Shown one piece after another: positions 8,562 through 15,887 of a stretch of DNA of 42,697 nt; the stretch's first letter is position 1, and every line of letters begins with the position of its first letter. This DNA is from CAYIYO01 sp964367715 (GTDB lineage: Bacteria; Chlamydiota; Chlamydiia; Chlamydiales; Criblamydiaceae). The notes beneath the pieces are model-generated. The model ran no database searches. It was not told the DNA's origin and saw nothing but the letters and a program-made list of their open reading frames with translations. The stretch lies in assembly GCA_964367715.1 (NCBI GenBank), contig CAYIYO010000012.1, positions 1 through 42,697 of the forward strand, given 5' to 3'. The position numbers and the translations under genes were made by a program.

Positions 8562-8999
8562 ATGCGGATATTGATCCAACGTGTCTCTTCGGCCCATGTC
8601 GAAGCGGATGGAGTTGTTTGTGGAAAAATTGGAAAAGGACTGTTAGTCTTTCTTGGGATTCACAAGGATGACACTTCTGAGACCACCGCGTTGTTAGTTC
8701 AAAAGCTCATCAACTTACGTATCTTTAAAGATACCGACGGAAAAATGAATCTCGCTCTAAAGGATGTCGGTGGGGCTGTTCTTGTTGTTAGTCAATTTAC
8801 GTTGTATGGCAATTGCATGGGCGGACGTCGTCCCGCTTTTGTCGACTCCATGTCGGGTTCAGGAGCAAAAGAACTCTACGAGAAATTTGTATCTGAAGTA
8901 AAAGCAGCGACAGGCGACGTGCAAACAGGACAATTTGGTGCCGACATGCAGGTGCACCTGGTCAACGATGGCCCGGTTACCTTCCTGCTAGAGTTGTAA
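8562..8999 (+). CDS. dtd: D-aminoacyl-tRNA deacylase
   Basis: Removes D-amino acids mis-attached to tRNA, and glycine from tRNA(Ala), so they do not enter protein synthesis. Nearly every family landmark is present: the start MRILIQRVSSAHVEADG, the SQFTLYGN motif in the middle, and the NDGPVTFLLEL end carrying the Gly-cisPro motif of the chiral proofreading site. The length of 145 residues is standard. It is the last gene of the rluD group and is followed by a hairpin terminator and then repeats. Confidence 0.95.
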   Translation: MRILIQRVSSAHVEADGVVCGKIGKGLLVFLGIHKDDTSETTALLVQKLINLRIFKDTDGKMNLALKDVGGAVLVVSQFTLYGNCMGGRRPAFVDSMSGSGAKELYEKFVSEVKAATGDVQTGQFGADMQVHLVNDGPVTFLLEL

Positions 9000-9010
9000 T
9001 TAACACAGAG

Positions 9011-9048
9011 CCTAAAGAGCGAGGACCTCGGTCTCTAGGTTTCTTCTT
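9011..9048 (+). terminator. Rho-independent terminator after dtd
   Basis: CCTAAAGAGCGAGG pairs with CCTCGGTCTCTAGG (12 of 14 positions) and is followed by TTTCTTCTT. It begins 11 nt after the dtd stop. Confidence 0.7.
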
Positions 9049-9055
9049 AAAAAGG

Positions 9056-9146
9056 CGGTCTGAAGGACCGCGATCTTACAGCCTAGGTCGGAGCGTAGCG
9101 AAGGCCTAGGTAAAGTAGTAAATAATTTGAGGTCTGAAAGACCGGC
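9056..9146 (+). repeat. Three-hairpin repeat module, copy 1
   Basis: Contains in order a CGGTCTGAAGGACCG hairpin, a hairpin closed by CCTAGG boxes (9082-9110), and a GGTCTGAAAGACC hairpin (9131-9143). The same order and spacing recur at 15550-15642 and, inverted, at 15711-15802. Compensating changes are visible, for example GAAGCG/GGAGCG in the middle loop. Noncoding; downstream of dtd. Confidence 0.85.
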
Positions 9147-9175
9147 ATAAAATAATATCCGGCATAAAATAATAT
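9142..9175. repeat. 17-bp perfect tandem duplication
   Basis: CCGGCATAAAATAATAT occurs twice back to back (9142-9158 and 9159-9175). It overlaps the last hairpin of the three-hairpin module. Confidence 0.9.
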
Positions 9176-9202
9176 TAAGAATGATGATGTGGTAAATTAA
9201 CT

Positions 9203-9249
9203 GGAGCTTTCACATCGCTTAAAAACCGATTCTTGATTTCACTTGTGTA
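9203..9249 (-). repeat. Partial arm of the ACACAAGTGAA repeat at the folK 3' end
   Basis: On the plus strand this reads GGAGCTTTCACATCG, then AAAAACCGATTCTTGATTTC, then ACTTGTGTA. It is nearly identical to the left arm of 6735-6898. The GATCGGTCAATC inner part is missing. It supplies the last codons (His-Lys) and stop of folK on the minus strand. Confidence 0.85.
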
Positions 9250-9751
9250 ATCTACCCGTCGCCTTAACTCTCACACGCTCATTATGTCTATTTTCAAAAT
9301 TGACAAGATATTTTTTTACGTTAAACACTTGCTCTCCAGGAATCTTCACTTCTTCTGTCAATTCTGATAAAGGAGTAAGCACAAACAAACGCGCTTTCCA
9401 ATGAGGATGAGGAACAGTTAACCTTTCTGTCTGATGCTGCTCTTCCCCAAACAATAAGATGTCAAGGTCGATAGGACGCGGCTCTTCCTTTCCTTTAGGA
9501 ACTTTTCCTAGCTCTTTTTCAATTTTTTGTAATGCATCTAGCAACTGCTCAGCAGTCAATGACGTTGTTAAACGAATGACGCTATTCAAAAAATCGGGTT
9601 GAGGAATCGTGCTCACAGGGGAGGTCACATAAAGCTGGGAATATTCGAATGTGTCGACTCCAGGCAGAGCGGCAATCGCTTCATAGGCAGAAAAAATCAG
9701 GTGGGTGGTGTCGGAGGCATTCCCTCCGACCCCTAAAAATACAAGTGTCAT
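9239..9751 (-). CDS. folK: 2-amino-4-hydroxy-6-hydroxymethyldihydropteridine pyrophosphokinase
   Basis: Transfers pyrophosphate from ATP to hydroxymethyl-dihydropterin, the step before dihydropteroate synthase in folate synthesis. Family marks are the start VFLGVGGNASD, the middle block FLNSVIRL, and the signature PRPIDLDILLFG with the metal-binding Asp pair near residues 94-96, followed by VPHPHWKARLFVLTPL. The length of 170 residues is typical of a stand-alone HPPK; in Chlamydia this activity is part of a fused folate protein, as I recall. The last residues and the stop (CACAAGTGA) lie in a repeat shared with recX, so the C-terminus is probably not ancestral. No other folate gene is adjacent, though pabA lies 5 kb away. 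Confidence 0.9.
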   Translation of the reverse strand: MTLVFLGVGGNASDTTHLIFSAYEAIAALPGVDTFEYSQLYVTSPVSTIPQPDFLNSVIRLTTSLTAEQLLDALQKIEKELGKVPKGKEEPRPIDLDILLFGEEQHQTERLTVPHPHWKARLFVLTPLSELTEEVKIPGEQVFNVKKYLVNFENRHNERVRVKATGRLHK

Positions 9752-9833
9752 AAGAAATAAGGAAGGATGATGGATTTAGAAGTTTTCTTCTTGAAATTAA
9801 GGACGAAAAAAAGTAGGATGATAGCTTATCCAA

Positions 9834-9906
9834 GGACTGATAGCTCAGTGGATAGAGCACCCGCCTTCTAAGCGGGTGGTCGTAGGTTCGAATCCTACTC
9901 AGTCCG
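9834..9906 (+). tRNA. tRNA-Arg (anticodon UCU)
   Basis: The cloverleaf folds completely. Acceptor GGACTGA (9834-9840) pairs with TCAGTCC (9899-9905). The D-arm contains AGCTCAGTGGATAGAGC. The anticodon stem CCCGC/GCGGG (9860-9864, 9872-9876) holds the loop CTTCTAA with anticodon TCT at 9867-9869. The T-arm is GTAGG-TTCGAAT-CCTAC. The 3' CCA is not encoded. It reads AGA/AGG arginine codons. It lies between folK and the KH-domain gene, both of which are on the opposite strand. Confidence 0.97.
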
Positions 9907-9914
9907 TTCCCCTC

Positions 9915-10187
9915 TTACTCTTCTATTGACTCTTCTCGAACTGGATGTTGTTCGCCGTCTTCTAGAATTTCAAGGTTCACACGAATTCCATTGCGGCTTG
10001 CAACGGACATTAGTAATGTACGAATGGCGTTGATTGTCTTCCCTTTTTTGCCAATGATCTTACCAATGTCGGATTTTTCGACAGAAAGTTCGATGATTAG
10101 TGTTTGGGATCCCCCGATCTCATTAATTTTTACCTTGTCAGGATGGTCAACAAGGTTTTTTACGATATAAGCAACAAACTCTTTCAT
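9915..10187 (-). CDS. khpA: KH-domain RNA-binding protein, KhpA-like
   Basis: Small single-KH RNA-binding protein of the YlqC/KhpA family, which in other bacteria works with KhpB/Jag on RNAs and cell-envelope growth. The domain carries the GxxG loop in IGKIIGKKGKTINAIRTLL, followed by a helix and VNLEIL strand. I chose the ATG at 10187 because AAAGGATCGAGCT directly upstream is a good ribosome site and the start MKEFVAYIVKNLVDHP matches the family. A longer frame to 10232 has no such site. This gives 90 residues with an acidic tail (EDGEQHPVREESIEE). The gene stands alone beside tRNA-Arg. Confidence 0.85.
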   Translation of the reverse strand: MKEFVAYIVKNLVDHPDKVKINEIGGSQTLIIELSVEKSDIGKIIGKKGKTINAIRTLLMSVASRNGIRVNLEILEDGEQHPVREESIEE

Positions 10188-10238
10188 AGCTCGATCCTTT
10201 GTGAATTTAATGGGTTCGAATGAGCTAAACAATTATGG

Positions 10239-10259
10239 GGTGTAAATACAGGTTACACC
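10239..10259. promoter_or_regulatory. 21-bp dyad upstream of the KH gene, possible operator
   Basis: GGTGTAA and TTACACC flank a 7-nt spacer in perfect dyad symmetry, about 52 nt before the khpA start and 190 nt before kdsA. No T-tract follows on either strand, so it does not look like a terminator. A protein-binding site is possible but unproved. Confidence 0.3.
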
Positions 10260-10452
10260 TCTTATCAATAATCGTAATCGAGGGCCATTATTTTATCCAC
10301 ATAAAAATTAACCTGTTAATGTTTAGTTCATTATGTAAGTGGTAAAAAGCCTAAATTAAAATAAAAATTATTGTTTTTTACGATAAGGATCGGAGAAAAT
10401 CTTCTCTCTATGGTATCTTGTTTTTATTTGTAAAGATAACAAGGATAATAGA

Positions 10453-11295
10453 ATGAAGCGGTCGGTAAAAATTAAAGAAGGGTTTAGTATAGGAGAGGGA
10501 AGTCCTCTAACATTAATGGCCGGACCTTGTGTCATCGAAAATGAAACCCTTTGCATGCAGACAGCAGCCGCATTGAAAGAGATGTGCGAGGCGCGTGGCA
10601 TTCAATACCTATTCAAGGCAAGTTATGATAAAGCAAATCGCTCTTCTATCCATTCTTTTCGCGGAGTCGGTATCGACGAAGGACTGCGCATTTTAGAAAA
10701 TGTAAAACGCGCCTTTGATGTGCCTATTGTGACCGATGTGCATTCTCCCGAAGAAGCCCGTCGCGTAGGCCAGGTGTGCGATGTCCTACAGATCCCTGCA
10801 TTTTTATGTCGCCAAACGGATTTACTCGTTGCTGCAGCAGAAAGCGGCGCGGTTGTCAGCGTAAAAAAAGGGCAGTTTATGGCTCCGTGGGACATGCAAC
10901 ATGTGATCAATAAAATTATCGAAAGCAACAACAATAAAATCATTCTCGTCGAACGAGGCGCGACTTTTGGTTATAATAATCTAGTGAGTGACATGCGTAG
11001 CATTCCCATCATGCAGCAGATGGGCGTTCCCGTCTGTTTTGATGCGACACACTCTGTGCAGCTTCCTGGAGGACTTGGAGAGACGTCAGGAGGACAGCGG
11101 GAATTCATCGGACTCCTCGCGCGTGCCGCAATTGCATCCGGAGCCGATTGTCTTTTTATGGAAGCACATCCCACACCAGACAAAGCAAAAAGCGATGCGG
11201 CATCGCAGATGAACCTTCAAGAAATGCCGGCGCTATTGGATCTTTTAGTGCGCCTTTACGAGGTCATCAATGACTATTCCAGCAAAAAAACATAA
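10453..11295 (+). CDS. kdsA: 3-deoxy-8-phosphooctulonate synthase (Kdo-8-P synthase)
   Basis: Condenses phosphoenolpyruvate with arabinose-5-phosphate to make Kdo-8-phosphate for the LPS core. Diagnostic blocks: LMAGPCVIENE near residue 23, FKASYDKANRSS, the RQTDLLVAAAESG segment, KKGQFMAPWDM, and LVERGATFGYNNLVSDMRS. The length of 280 residues is typical. The upstream 220 bp contains only the dyad noted and AT-rich DNA; no clear promoter was fixed. The last 26 bp overlap the lptC-like gene, so Kdo synthesis and LPS transport genes are transcribed together, as in the CT655-CT653 region of Chlamydia. Confidence 0.96.
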   Translation: MKRSVKIKEGFSIGEGSPLTLMAGPCVIENETLCMQTAAALKEMCEARGIQYLFKASYDKANRSSIHSFRGVGIDEGLRILENVKRAFDVPIVTDVHSPEEARRVGQVCDVLQIPAFLCRQTDLLVAAAESGAVVSVKKGQFMAPWDMQHVINKIIESNNNKIILVERGATFGYNNLVSDMRSIPIMQQMGVPVCFDATHSVQLPGGLGETSGGQREFIGLLARAAIASGADCLFMEAHPTPDKAKSDAASQMNLQEMPALLDLLVRLYEVINDYSSKKT

Positions 11296-12022
11296 CAATT
11301 CTCGTCGCGTTGGCCGCCAATGGCTCATTGTGACAGTATTTGTTTTGATCATGGGAATAATCGTAGGATCCTTTTATGCGATGCTGCCGACTGCAACCGA
11401 TAAAAAAGAATACGATATCCTTGTCAATGCCTCGCAAGCAGCGCGACAGAGCGAAAGTGCTTTATCGCCCTATGTTGCCCGTCAGGGGCGTGTCGATGTA
11501 AGAAAAGACATTTTTTTTACGGAAAAAGAGGGACGCGTCCGCTTCGAATTGTTGAGCGCGGATGCGGAGCTTGTGTTTAATCAAAATGAAGAAAAGTTGC
11601 AAATTATAGAAAATATGAATGATGTGCAGTGCTACATGCAAGAAGAGCTTTTTTTTCTCTTGCCCGACGGGCGTGAAGTGAGTAAAACAAAAGAAGGGCT
11701 TTTCTATCTCAAAGGAAAAGATCCTTTGCAGAACGAAGCACATGTCGAAACAGAAGAGACACTCCTCCAGCCGATGCAATTGGTGCGCACACTTGAAGCA
11801 AAACGCGCTTCCTACAATTACAGCACCGATCTTTTTGTCGCACGCCACGCCACAATCGCACAATATTTATTGCCCGGACATCAGTTTACAGGCAACACAA
11901 TCAACGCAAAACAGTTAATGAATGGGATTGCACAAAAAGTAGAATTTTCTCTCGCCGGAGAAACAATAAATTTTAAAGCTTACCAGCTTAAAGCACAATT
12001 TCATCCAACGGAGAGCTTTTAA
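11270..12022 (+). CDS. lptC: LptC-like inner-membrane LPS transport protein
   Basis: Probably the bitopic component that passes LPS from the LptBFG transporter to periplasmic LptA. A short basic N-terminus is followed by one membrane helix (residues ~19-41, WLIVTVFVLIMGIIVGSFYA). A periplasmic beta-rich part with an LptC/OstA-like pattern follows (GRVRFELLSADAELVFNQ). Sequence similarity to known LptC is weak by eye; position between kdsA and the lptA-like and lptB genes is the main support. It overlaps kdsA by 26 bp, and its stop shares a base with the next start. It corresponds by position to Chlamydia CT654. The larger size (250 residues versus ~190) is unexplained. Confidence 0.65.
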   Translation: MTIPAKKHNNSRRVGRQWLIVTVFVLIMGIIVGSFYAMLPTATDKKEYDILVNASQAARQSESALSPYVARQGRVDVRKDIFFTEKEGRVRFELLSADAELVFNQNEEKLQIIENMNDVQCYMQEELFFLLPDGREVSKTKEGLFYLKGKDPLQNEAHVETEETLLQPMQLVRTLEAKRASYNYSTDLFVARHATIAQYLLPGHQFTGNTINAKQLMNGIAQKVEFSLAGETINFKAYQLKAQFHPTESF

Positions 12023-13491
12023 TGTCCCGCATATTTATTGCCCTACTTCTCTTTACCGCACCACTAATTGCTCAAGAAGAAATGATGGTGGTCGATTCCC
12101 TTTTTGCCGATTATAACGGAAAACGCATCACCCTTACTGGCAGTGTGGTGGTCGAGCATGAACTCGGAAAAATCTGCGCCAATAAAATGGTCATGACACC
12201 AACAGAAAACGATAAAAAACTGCGTTTTGCCGCCCTTAAAATTAAAGACAATGTGACACTGACATTGAAAGATGGAGGACAGCTCTGCTGTGGCATCGCA
12301 GATCTCAATTACAAAGCTCTCACAGGCCTATTCACTGGGAACTCGCCAGAAGAATATGTTGTCTATACCGACCTCTGTCACGAAAAAGGGGGAGTCACCA
12401 CTCCGGTCATCATGAAAAGTCGTCAAATGGGAGTTGTCATCGCACGCGAACCCCTTGCCGATACGACTTCTTTTAAAAGCCGCATCGCCCATATCAACAC
12501 AGAAGAAGATGTCACCGTTAACTACAATCAAGATTTTCTCGTCACAGCCGATCGCTGCCACTACAAACGAATGGAAGGGGAGGACGCCGCAGAAATCGTC
12601 TTTCTCTCTTTACGTGAAGAAGGAAATTGCAAGGTATCAAATAAAAGGGGCGATCTCATCCACGCCAAAGAGATCAAAATTCATACGGCCGACCGCACCC
12701 TTGCGTTTGTCGCACCAAAAGGCACTCTACTTCCCCCTCTTTCTCATCATGAAATTGATCCCCTCCTGTTTTCTGCAGAGTCGATGCGATGGGAAGATGC
12801 AGAAGGAAAAATGCTCTTAAAAGATGCGGTGGAACTCACGATTAAAGGGGTGGGAACCCTGCTAACGGATAAACAGATGGAACTCATCATTGAAAAAGAA
12901 GGGGAGCAAAAGCAGCTCGGAAAAGTCAATATCACAGGAAATACCTCGATCACACGTCTCGACGAAGAAAAACAGCTAAACTACCGTCTTACCACCTCGG
13001 GCGATGTCAATTTTGATATGCACACCTTACAGTTGTCTCTCGATCGCCCAGCAGACGGTACACAAATTCACTACCAAGATGACCTAGGCGAACTCTTCTC
13101 CGACCACCTTACATTCGACTTCACTAAAGAGGGAACCAGCATCGTCCCTTCTTTCCTTGTTCTAAAAGGAAATGTGCGCTTAATTAATCGATTTAATGAC
13201 CCCAAAACGCTTTCCAATCCTCTCACCCAGTACGCCCTCGCCGATCGCATTGAGATCCATCCCCACTCCAAAGAAGCCCACCTAACGGCAAAAAAAAATA
13301 AGCGTGTCCTTTTCTACGACAAGGTCAATAATATCAATATGAGCGCCCCTTCCTTTAAAGTCGTCCGCGATCAAGTCATGAAAAAGCATGCGATTCATGG
13401 AATGGGAGATGTTCGTTTGCGCTTTGTCGAACAAGAGATAGAACAATTAAAAAAACGTTTTAACTTCGAATCGGAAGAAGGAGCTCTCTAA
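12022..13491 (+). CDS. lptA: LptA/OstA-like periplasmic LPS transport protein (long form)
   Basis: A Sec signal peptide (MSRIFIALLLFTAPLIAQ) precedes an OstA-type beta-strand region: DSLFADYNGKRITLTGSVVV and MVMTPTENDKKLRF match the LptA pattern in which strands form a beta-jellyroll groove for lipid A. Similar strand blocks recur through the protein (GKVNITGNTSITRL, SFLVLKGNVRLINRF), so several OstA units are likely. At 489 residues it is far longer than E. coli LptA (~185), perhaps spanning a longer periplasmic distance. The stop immediately precedes the lptB GTG start. The role is inferred from the N-terminal domain and gene context. Confidence 0.65.
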   Translation: MSRIFIALLLFTAPLIAQEEMMVVDSLFADYNGKRITLTGSVVVEHELGKICANKMVMTPTENDKKLRFAALKIKDNVTLTLKDGGQLCCGIADLNYKALTGLFTGNSPEEYVVYTDLCHEKGGVTTPVIMKSRQMGVVIAREPLADTTSFKSRIAHINTEEDVTVNYNQDFLVTADRCHYKRMEGEDAAEIVFLSLREEGNCKVSNKRGDLIHAKEIKIHTADRTLAFVAPKGTLLPPLSHHEIDPLLFSAESMRWEDAEGKMLLKDAVELTIKGVGTLLTDKQMELIIEKEGEQKQLGKVNITGNTSITRLDEEKQLNYRLTTSGDVNFDMHTLQLSLDRPADGTQIHYQDDLGELFSDHLTFDFTKEGTSIVPSFLVLKGNVRLINRFNDPKTLSNPLTQYALADRIEIHPHSKEAHLTAKKNKRVLFYDKVNNINMSAPSFKVVRDQVMKKHAIHGMGDVRLRFVEQEIEQLKKRFNFESEEGAL

Positions 13492-14235
13492 GTGTCTAAT
13501 AGCCCTCAACGAAAATGCCACCTTGATGTAAAAAATTTAGTCAAAATCTATGGAGGAAGAAAAGTTGTCGACGGCCTTTCTTTTCACGTAGGAGAAGGGG
13601 AGATCGTCGGATTACTCGGTCCTAATGGCGCAGGAAAAACCACCGCCTTCTACATGACAATAGGATTGATCCAACCCGATGGTGGTAAGGTTTTTTTTCA
13701 CGACCAAGAGGTCACCCAGCTTCCCATGCACAAACGTGCCCGAATGGGGATGGGATACCTCGCGCAAGAACCTTCTGTCTTTCGCTACCTTACAGTCGAA
13801 GAAAATATTTTGTGTATTCTAGAAAATTTTGACTTGTCACGCATAGAAAAAAAACAGCGTCTAGAAGAACTTCTGCATGAGCTGCATCTGGAAAAGCTAG
13901 CAAAGAAGGTTGCCATCGCTCTCAGTGGAGGCGAACGTCGTCGCCTCGAAATCACCCGTGCCCTAGTCACAAAACCAACGTTCCTTCTTCTCGACGAACC
14001 GTTTGCTAATATCGACCCCATCTCCGTTCACGAAGTCAAACAACTCATTCGTCTTCTTTCCGAAAAAGGAATCAGCATCCTGATCACCGACCACAATGCC
14101 CGCGAAATCTTCTCTGCTGTTCACCGCAGCTATATCGTCCGCGAAGGAAAAGTGTTGCTCTCCGGAACCGTCGACGAGCTGGTCAACAGTCCGGAGGCAC
14201 GTCGTCACTATTTAGGCGAAACATTTACTCTTTAA
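13492..14235 (+). CDS. lptB: LPS export ABC transporter ATP-binding protein
   Basis: Cytoplasmic ATPase that powers LPS extraction from the inner membrane with LptF and LptG. Walker A GPNGAGKTT is at residues 43-51, the Q-loop in LAQEPSVFRYLTVEEN, the ABC signature LSGGERRRLEI at 145-155, Walker B FLLLDEP at 165-171, and the switch His in ITDHNAREIF. The LSGGERRR and PFANIDPISV blocks and length of 247 residues are characteristic of LptB rather than other ABC ATPases. The start is GTG directly after the lptA-like stop, with AAGGAG eight to nine bases upstream. No lptF/lptG is visible in the window. It ends overlapping the 3' end of the convergent NDK-like gene by 11 bp. Confidence 0.92.
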   Translation: MSNSPQRKCHLDVKNLVKIYGGRKVVDGLSFHVGEGEIVGLLGPNGAGKTTAFYMTIGLIQPDGGKVFFHDQEVTQLPMHKRARMGMGYLAQEPSVFRYLTVEENILCILENFDLSRIEKKQRLEELLHELHLEKLAKKVAIALSGGERRRLEITRALVTKPTFLLLDEPFANIDPISVHEVKQLIRLLSEKGISILITDHNAREIFSAVHRSYIVREGKVLLSGTVDELVNSPEARRHYLGETFTL

Positions 14236-14737
14236 AACGCTCGGATAATTCGGCCGGCGGAAAGAAAAACGCAATTTCACGTTTCGCACTATCCGCACTA
14301 TCAGATCCATGCACCGCATTCTCCGATACCGTACGCGCAAAACGGCGGCGCAATGTCCCTTCACTGGCTTGTGCTGGATTTGTCGCTCCCATCAGCGCAC
14401 GATTTTTTGCAATCGCATCATCGCCTTCCAATACGACCACAACAACCGGTCCAGAAGTCATGAAATTGACCAACTCAGGATAAAAAGGACGCTCTTTATG
14501 CTCGGCATAAAAGTTTCCTGCTTTCGCACTGTCCAGCTTCACCATCTTAATCCCTGCAACGCGAAGGTGATTGGCCTCAAATTGCTGAATGATTTCTCCA
14601 ATATGATTTCCTTGAACAGCATCGGGCTTGATGATCGAAAGTGTGGTCTCTTTATTTAACGGACCCTTATGTTGCTCCGTTGTGTTACAAGAAGTGAAAA
14701 GTAGGCCGGCAAGACAGGTAATTAATAATTTCAACAT
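14225..14737 (-). CDS. Nucleoside diphosphate kinase with lipoprotein signal (exported paralog)
   Basis: NDK moves the terminal phosphate between nucleoside tri- and diphosphates through a phospho-histidine. All catalytic landmarks are kept: Lys37 in SIIKPDAV, FYAEHKERPF, KNRALMGATNP and the phospho-acceptor His143 in NAVHGSDS. Unlike normal NDK it begins with a basic-hydrophobic leader MLKLLITCLAGLLFTSC, whose Cys17 fits a lipobox, and a ~13-residue linker follows. It is therefore predicted to be a lipid-anchored protein outside the cytoplasm. Its sequence is close to the ordinary ndk 1.2 kb away, pointing to local duplication. The start overlaps the end of pabA by 7 bp, with GGAGAG upstream. 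The C-terminus overlaps the lptB end. Export and lipid attachment are predictions. Confidence 0.85.
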   Translation of the reverse strand: MLKLLITCLAGLLFTSCNTTEQHKGPLNKETTLSIIKPDAVQGNHIGEIIQQFEANHLRVAGIKMVKLDSAKAGNFYAEHKERPFYPELVNFMTSGPVVVVVLEGDDAIAKNRALMGATNPAQASEGTLRRRFARTVSENAVHGSDSADSAKREIAFFFPPAELSERFKE

Positions 14738-15330
14738 TTAACTCTCTCCTTTTTAAAAGTTTCTATAGAATACAAAAAATTTTTAAATAAGGCAAGCCCA
14801 TGCGTCGACGCAATCGATTCGGGATGAAACTGCACTCCCTCAACAAAAAAAGTACGATGCCGCACTCCCATGATTTCCCCTTCTTTGGTTTCCGCCGTTA
14901 TCTCTAGGCATCTCGGCAATGTGGCTTTTTCAATCACTAACGAATGGTAACGCGTCGCCAAAAAAGGGGAGGGAAGTCGGTGAAACACCCCTTTATTTTC
15001 GTGAAAAATAGGACTTGTTTTGCCGTGAATAGGCTGCTGCGCACGGATGACAACACCGCCAAAGGCAGCGCCAATCGCCTGCATCCCCAAACAAATACCA
15101 AAAAGAGGAACAGAAGAATGTAATGCGTGTATTAACGGAATAGTAATCCCTGCTGCAGCAGGAGCTCCGGGACCAGGACCGAGGATGATGCCATCCGCAC
15201 CAAAGTCGGCACACTCTGCAACAGTGAACGCATTGTTGCGTACCACATGCACTTCGCAGCCTAATTGCTGAAACGCTTGCACAATATTATACGTAAAGGA
15301 ATCGAAATTATCGATAAAAAAAAGTTTCAT
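14731..15330 (-). CDS. pabA: Glutamine amidotransferase, PabA/TrpG type
   Basis: Class I glutamine amidotransferase that supplies ammonia to aminodeoxychorismate or anthranilate synthase. The start IDNFDSFTYNIVQAF is the family signature. The nucleophile is Cys80 in GICLGMQ, GPGPGAP forms the oxyanion region, and QFHPES carries the catalytic His-Glu near residues 169-171. PabA and TrpG cannot be told apart from sequence alone. No pabB, pabC or trp genes are close, but folK in the same window makes p-aminobenzoate synthesis for folate a reasonable inference. It overlaps the NDK lipoprotein gene by 7 bp, indicating co-transcription. Upstream lies the large nested palindrome, which separates it from ndk. 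Confidence 0.85.
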   Translation of the reverse strand: MKLFFIDNFDSFTYNIVQAFQQLGCEVHVVRNNAFTVAECADFGADGIILGPGPGAPAAAGITIPLIHALHSSVPLFGICLGMQAIGAAFGGVVIRAQQPIHGKTSPIFHENKGVFHRLPSPFLATRYHSLVIEKATLPRCLEITAETKEGEIMGVRHRTFFVEGVQFHPESIASTHGLALFKNFLYSIETFKKERVKC

Positions 15331-15385
15331 AAAAATAATATGGAAGAGAAGTCATCTTATTTAACAGAAATAACCTCCTCCCTTC

Positions 15386-15432
15386 TATACCGTTCGTGGT
15401 TCAAAATTTGATTTTGAATCACGAGCGGTATA
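15386..15432. repeat. 47-bp hairpin inserted in the left arm of the palindrome
   Basis: TACCGTTCGTGGTTCAAAAT and its near complement (18 of 20) form a hairpin bounded by TATACC/GGTATA. The right arm lacks it, going straight from TCCTCCCTTCT into the next shared block. The segment GTGGTTCAAAATTTG recurs at 31569-31583. Confidence 0.75.
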
Positions 15433-15549
15433 AACCTCACCCCAACGGCTTATGGAGTGTGGTGACTTGTCACCGCACTATAGTTTGGAAAATGATTGGG
15501 CAGCTTTTTAAATAGCCGTCAACATAACCATAATGAGACTCAACTCTGG

Positions 15550-15642
15550 CGGTCTGAAAGACCGCAATCCTACAGCCTAGGTCGAAGCGCAGCGGAGGCC
15601 TAGGTAAAGCAGTAAACAATGTGAGGTCTGAAAGACCGGTAT
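15550..15642 (+). repeat. Three-hairpin repeat module, copy 2
   Basis: Same order as at 9056-9146: a CGGTCTGAAAGACCG hairpin, a CCTAGGTC...GCCTAGG hairpin, then GGTCTGAAAGACC. It forms the inner part of the left arm of the large palindrome. Confidence 0.9.
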
Positions 15643-15710
15643 AGTTACTGATAAAATAAATATTATCAAACCAATAGGTCGGCGCGTAAATGGTTTGGTT
15701 ATATTCACTA

Positions 15711-15802
15711 TACCGGTCTTTCAGACCTCAAACTATTTGATTGCCTACCTAGGCCTCCGCTTCGCTTCGACCTAGGCTGTAAGATCGCGGTCTTTCAGAC
15801 CG
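15711..15802 (-). repeat. Three-hairpin repeat module, copy 3 (inverted)
   Basis: Reverse complement of the module, with GGTCTTTCAGACC at both ends and CCTAGGC/CCTAGG boxes in the middle. The hairpin bases are strictly kept while the spacer (AAACTATTTGATTGCCTA) has diverged, which suggests the folded form matters. Confidence 0.9.
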
Positions 15803-15851
15803 TTAGAATTGAACATTAGCATGATTATGGTTAGCTAAATAATTTTCCAAA

Positions 15852-15887
15852 CTTTCATAGGCATCGACTTGTCGACGCCTATGAAAG
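15852..15887. repeat. 36-bp hairpin inserted in the right arm of the palindrome
   Basis: CTTTCATAGGCATCGAC and GTCGACGCCTATGAAAG are complementary at 16 of 17 positions around a TT loop. The left arm does not contain it. The neighbouring GGTGACTTGTCACC small hairpin (15889-15902) is shared with the left arm (15461-15474). Confidence 0.8.

Noticed and set aside
10188..10232. 15-codon extension of the KH gene
   Set aside because: No ribosome site, and family proteins start at the MKEF position, where AAAGGATCG lies just upstream.
11462..11863. 133-residue minus-strand frame within the lptC-like gene
   Set aside because: Antisense to a well-placed operon gene; Cys/Phe-rich composition without motifs.
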